Assembly: GCA_023259375.1 (NCBI GenBank)
Contig: JAHFQC010000033.1
Coordinates: 1 to 46,772, forward strand
Length of the DNA: 46,772 nt
Direction of reading: 5' to 3'
Source of the DNA: Alphaproteobacteria bacterium
GTDB taxonomy: Bacteria > Pseudomonadota > Alphaproteobacteria > Micropepsales > Micropepsaceae
In this document: positions 44,417 to 46,772 of the stretch, piece by piece
How the letters are laid out: each line of letters begins with the position of its first letter
Position numbering within the stretch: position 1 is the stretch's first letter
Notes under the pieces: generated by a model
Told to the model about the DNA's origin: nothing
The model's database searches: none
The model's input: only the letters and a program-made list of their open reading frames with translations
Made by a program: the position numbers and the translations under genes

Positions 44417-44881
44417 TTATATATGTCGGAGTCTGTCGAGTGCGCCTTGGAGAATATAGGCCGCCGCCATTTTGTCCACGACCGCCGCCCGGCGCTTGCG
44501 GGAGACGTCGGCGTCGAGAAGGGTGAGAGTGACCGCGGCGGTGGAAAGTCGCTCATCCACCAAGACCAGCGGCAGCGGCGAGCGGGCGGCGAAGTTGCGG
44601 GTGAAGGCGCGGGCCGATTGGGCCGATGGCCCGTCGGTGCCGTCCATGTTGAGCGGCAGGCCGATCACCAGTCCGCCGACGCCTTGCGCCGCGATGATAG
44701 TGTCGAGCTTGGCCGCATCGACGCTGAACTTGCCGCGCTTCAGCGTCTCCATCGGTGTCGCCACCGTGAGCAGCGTATCCGATAGCGCCAGACCGATGGT
44801 CTTCTCGCCAAGATCGAGGCCGAGAAGGCGGCTGCCTGCCGGCAGGGCCGATTTGAGATTTTCGAGGTCCAGAAGGGGCAT
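44417..44881 (-). CDS. ruvX: Putative Holliday junction resolvase / pre-16S rRNA nuclease
   Basis: RNase H-fold nuclease (YqgF/RuvX) involved in 16S rRNA 5'-end maturation. 154 residues. Motifs [20 protein letters not shown] (with the catalytic Asp), [41 protein letters not shown] and [14 protein letters not shown] are all typical. The ATG at 44881 gives the normal length. It diverges from gatC (195 bp apart) and is followed on its own strand by the MFS gene. Confidence 0.95.
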   Translation of the reverse strand: MPLLDLENLKSALPAGSRLLGLDLGEKTIGLALSDTLLTVATPMETLKRGKFSVDAAKLDTIIAAQGVGGLVIGLPLNMDGTDGPSAQSARAFTRNFAARSPLPLVLVDERLSTAAVTLTLLDADVSRKRRAAVVDKMAAAYILQGALDRLRHI

Positions 44882-45024
44882 CCCGGCCGTTTAGCCCACC
44901 CTTTGCCGCTTTGCTAGGCGCCCGGCGCGGGCCAGCGCACAATTTGTCGCGGGTCGGGCACCGGAGGGTGTGGGGATCGCGCCAAAGCGGCTTGCCACGT
45001 CTGCCCCCTCGCGATAGCAAGTCA

Positions 45025-45044
45025 TTGAAGGGGAAGGCCCCTTC
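45025..45044 (+). promoter_or_regulatory. Perfect hairpin in the gatC upstream region
   Basis: TGAAGGGG-AAGG-CCCCTTCA, an 8-bp stem with a 4-nt loop, 32 bp before the gatC start. It is not followed by a T-run. It may be an operator or an element of the gatC leader. Confidence 0.4.
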
Positions 45045-45076
45045 ATTCCGGGATTGGCTTTCGAGGATTTGGCGCC

Positions 45077-45364
45077 ATGTCTGTAGACAAAGATACCGTC
45101 CGGCGGATCGCCCGGCTCGCCCGGCTGAAGATCGAGGAAGAACGTGTCGAGCCGATGATGGCCGAGCTGAACGGCATCCTCGAGTGGATCGAGCAATTGA
45201 AAGAAGTCGACGTCGAAGGCGTCGAGCCGATGACCAGCGCGGTCGCGCACAAGCTGAAGATGCGCGACGACGTCGTCGCCGAGCCGAACCATGCCGACGC
45301 GCTGATGACCAACGCGCCCAGCAGCGAGGACCATTTCTTCGTCGTGCCGAAGGTGGTGGAGTAA
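45077..45364 (+). CDS. gatC: Aspartyl/glutamyl-tRNA amidotransferase subunit C
   Basis: Small subunit that holds GatA and GatB together in the indirect route to Gln-tRNA or Asn-tRNA. 95 residues, beginning MSVDKDTVRRIARLARLKIEEERVEPMMAELNGILEWIEQLKEVDVEGVEPMTS, the full family pattern. The ATG at 45077 has GAGGAT upstream. It is followed by a double-GNAT gene and then gatA, so the gat operon is interrupted. Confidence 0.97.
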   Translation: MSVDKDTVRRIARLARLKIEEERVEPMMAELNGILEWIEQLKEVDVEGVEPMTSAVAHKLKMRDDVVAEPNHADALMTNAPSSEDHFFVVPKVVE

Positions 45365-45367
45365 GCC

Positions 45368-46291
45368 TTGCAGGTCTCGATCGCCCTCGAAGAAGCGCTT
45401 TCAGAGGACGTGCGCGCGTTGATCGCGGCGCTCGATGCCTATCTGCGCTCGATCGAGGACGAAGGGTATTTTATGTCGGCCGAGGAGTTGGCCCAGACGA
45501 ATGCGGCGGTGTTTGTCGCCCGTGTCGACGGCAAGGCCGTGGCGTGCGGTGCCATGCGTCGCCATCCCGGCGGCATCGGCGAGTTGAAGCGCATGTTCAC
45601 CTTGCCGGAATACCAGGGCAAAGGCATCGCCGGCCGGATCGTTCGCGAGATCGAAGCGCTGGCGCGGCGCGAAGGGCTCTGTCAGCTGGTGCTGGAAACC
45701 GGCAGTCATCATCCCTGGGCTTGGCGGCTCTACGAGCGCGAAGGATTCACGCGCTGCGGTCCGGTGCTGGATTACCCGGACGTGGCGTGGTCGGTTTTCT
45801 ACGAAAAGAAAATCGAGCCGGCGCCGGTCACGATCGCCGTCGAAAGCCCGTTACAGGATGAGGTCCGGACGCTGATCGCCGACCTCAATGCGTATCTTCT
45901 GTCGCTGACCCCGCCGGAAGGGTGCCATCATCTGACGGTGGAACAGATGGCTGAGCCCGATACGACGGTGTTCGTCGCCCGCGAAAACGGCAAAGCGATT
46001 GCCTGCGGAGCGTTGAAGCGTCACGCCGAAGGCATCGGCGAGGTCAAGCGGATGTGGACCAATCCCGCCTATCAAGGCCGGGGTATCGGCGGGCGGGTGC
46101 TCGACGAGGTCATGACGCTGGCCAAGCAGGAAGGTTTGACCAAGCTGGTGCTGGAGACGGGCGACCGTCATCCCGCCGCCTGGAGAATTTACGAACGCGC
46201 CGGGTTCCGGCGTTGCGGTCCGGTGCTCGATTATCCCGACGTGCACTGGTCGGTTTTCTATGAAAAAGAACTTGAGAGGACGCCGGCATGA
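45368..46291 (+). CDS. Double GNAT-domain acetyltransferase between gatC and gatA
   Basis: 307 residues made of two consecutive GNAT domains of about 150 residues. Repeat 1 has [38 protein letters not shown]; repeat 2 has [38 protein letters not shown]. Both keep the acetyl-CoA pyrophosphate-binding QGxGI. The ends of the repeats are nearly identical ([19 protein letters not shown]), showing a recent internal duplication. The start is a TTG at 45368: GGAG lies 6 nt upstream and the resulting N-terminus aligns with that of the second repeat. Its stop overlaps the gatA start by 4 bp (ATGA). The substrate is unknown. Confidence 0.88.
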   Translation: MQVSIALEEALSEDVRALIAALDAYLRSIEDEGYFMSAEELAQTNAAVFVARVDGKAVACGAMRRHPGGIGELKRMFTLPEYQGKGIAGRIVREIEALARREGLCQLVLETGSHHPWAWRLYEREGFTRCGPVLDYPDVAWSVFYEKKIEPAPVTIAVESPLQDEVRTLIADLNAYLLSLTPPEGCHHLTVEQMAEPDTTVFVARENGKAIACGALKRHAEGIGEVKRMWTNPAYQGRGIGGRVLDEVMTLAKQEGLTKLVLETGDRHPAAWRIYERAGFRRCGPVLDYPDVHWSVFYEKELERTPA

Positions 46292-46772
46292 GCGATCTCA
46301 CCGAACTCACATTGGCAGAGGCCCGCGATGCAGTCGCGTCCAAGAAGGTATCTTCGCGCGAGCTGACGCAAGCCTTCCTCAAGGCGATGGAAGAGGCGCG
46401 GGCGCTGAACGCCTACATCACGGAGACGCCCGAGATCGCGCTCCGGATGGCCGATGCCTCCGACAAGCGCATCGCGGTGGGCGAGGCCCGTCCGATGGAA
46501 GGTCTGCCGCTCGGCATCAAGGACCTTTATTGCACCAAGGGCGTCAAGACGACCGCGGCCTCCAAGATCATTTCCAATTACGTGCCGCAGTATGAATCCA
46601 CCGTCTCCCAGAACCTGTGGGATAACGGCGCCGTGATGCTGGGCAAGCTCTCCTGTGACGAGTTCGCCATGGGCTCGTCGAACGAGACCAGCGCCTTCGG
46701 TCCGGTCATCAGCCCGTGGCGCGCCAAGGGTTCGACCGCGCAGCTCGTGCCGGGCGGTTCGTCGGGCGGTTC
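46288..46772 (+). CDS. gatA: Aspartyl/glutamyl-tRNA amidotransferase subunit A (C-terminus cut by window edge)
   Basis: Amidase subunit that releases ammonia from glutamine for transamidation of mischarged tRNA. 161 residues are visible from the ATG at 46288, which overlaps the GNAT stop. [22 protein letters not shown] carries the catalytic Lys78, and [17 protein letters not shown] and VPGGSSGG, containing the cis-Ser, are readable just before the edge; the nucleophile Ser, some 20 residues further on, lies outside. About 330 residues are missing at the C-terminus. There is no sign of a frameshift. Confidence 0.95.
   Translation, partial: MSDLTELTLAEARDAVASKKVSSRELTQAFLKAMEEARALNAYITETPEIALRMADASDKRIAVGEARPMEGLPLGIKDLYCTKGVKTTAASKIISNYVPQYESTVSQNLWDNGAVMLGKLSCDEFAMGSSNETSAFGPVISPWRAKGSTAQLVPGGSSGG

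Overview
The window is a high-GC, gene-dense chromosomal segment of an alphaproteobacterium. The evidence is the replication block rpsT / dnaA / dnaN / recF / gyrB, the ubiE-ubiB pair, the coaBC-dut pair, the pyrB-(pyrC-like)-plsY-dprA-topA-rnr-rpmG string, and several GANTC sites (the CcrM methylation sequence) near dnaA. A Rhizomicrobium/Micropepsaceae-like relative would fit, but the genus cannot be fixed from the sequence alone. I see no rRNA, tRNA, CRISPR array, transposase or prophage gene.

Layout. 1-6.7 kb: gyrB (cut by the left edge), three tandem LysE-family exporters wedged between recF and gyrB, then recF and dnaN, all on the minus strand. 7.0-9.1 kb: a visibly AT-richer island with a protein that looks like an anti-phage dCTP deaminase (AvcD/DCD type), followed by a tiny overlapping TTG-start gene and preceded by about 1 kb of non-coding DNA with palindromes and direct repeats. 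9.9-14.8 kb: a secreted hydrolase, a small secreted protein, dnaA, a rhodanese, an AT-rich regulatory stretch with clustered GANTC sites, rpsT and arfB. 14.8-15.6 kb: an ArsR/SRPBCC pair with a palindromic operator and an apparently leaderless transcript. 15.7-19 kb: mutM diverging from ubiE-ubiB (DNA repair and ubiquinone synthesis).

18.9-26.2 kb: a MATE exporter with a small secreted protein, a glycerophosphodiester phosphodiesterase, a PAS protein, and the minus-strand run coaBC-dut-rrf2-cysK. 26.3-30.8 kb: two alpha/beta hydrolases flank a minus-strand group (diacylglycerol-kinase-like protein with an altered GGDGT motif, FemAB/BcsL-like acetyltransferase, polysaccharide deacetylase) that suggests envelope or polysaccharide modification. 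30.8-42.2 kb: rpmG, a DUF2007 membrane protein, two paralogous secreted proteins, rnr, topA, a small conserved-looking ORF, dprA, plsY, a dihydroorotase-like protein without its metal ligands, and pyrB. 42.3-46.8 kb: a DUF218 protein, an MFS transporter, ruvX, then gatC, a double GNAT protein and gatA (cut by the right edge).

How the genes work together. Most of the window is housekeeping: replication initiation and clamp loading partners, topoisomerases, recombination and repair (recF, dprA, ruvX, mutM), nucleotide supply (pyrB, pyrC-like, dut), translation (rpsT, rpmG, arfB, gatCA) and RNA decay (rnr). The accessory insertions are the best places to look for something new, above all the deaminase island between dnaN and dnaA: a likely nucleotide-depletion phage defence with a short promoter-operator region, a possible non-coding RNA region upstream and an uncharacterised 69-residue partner gene.
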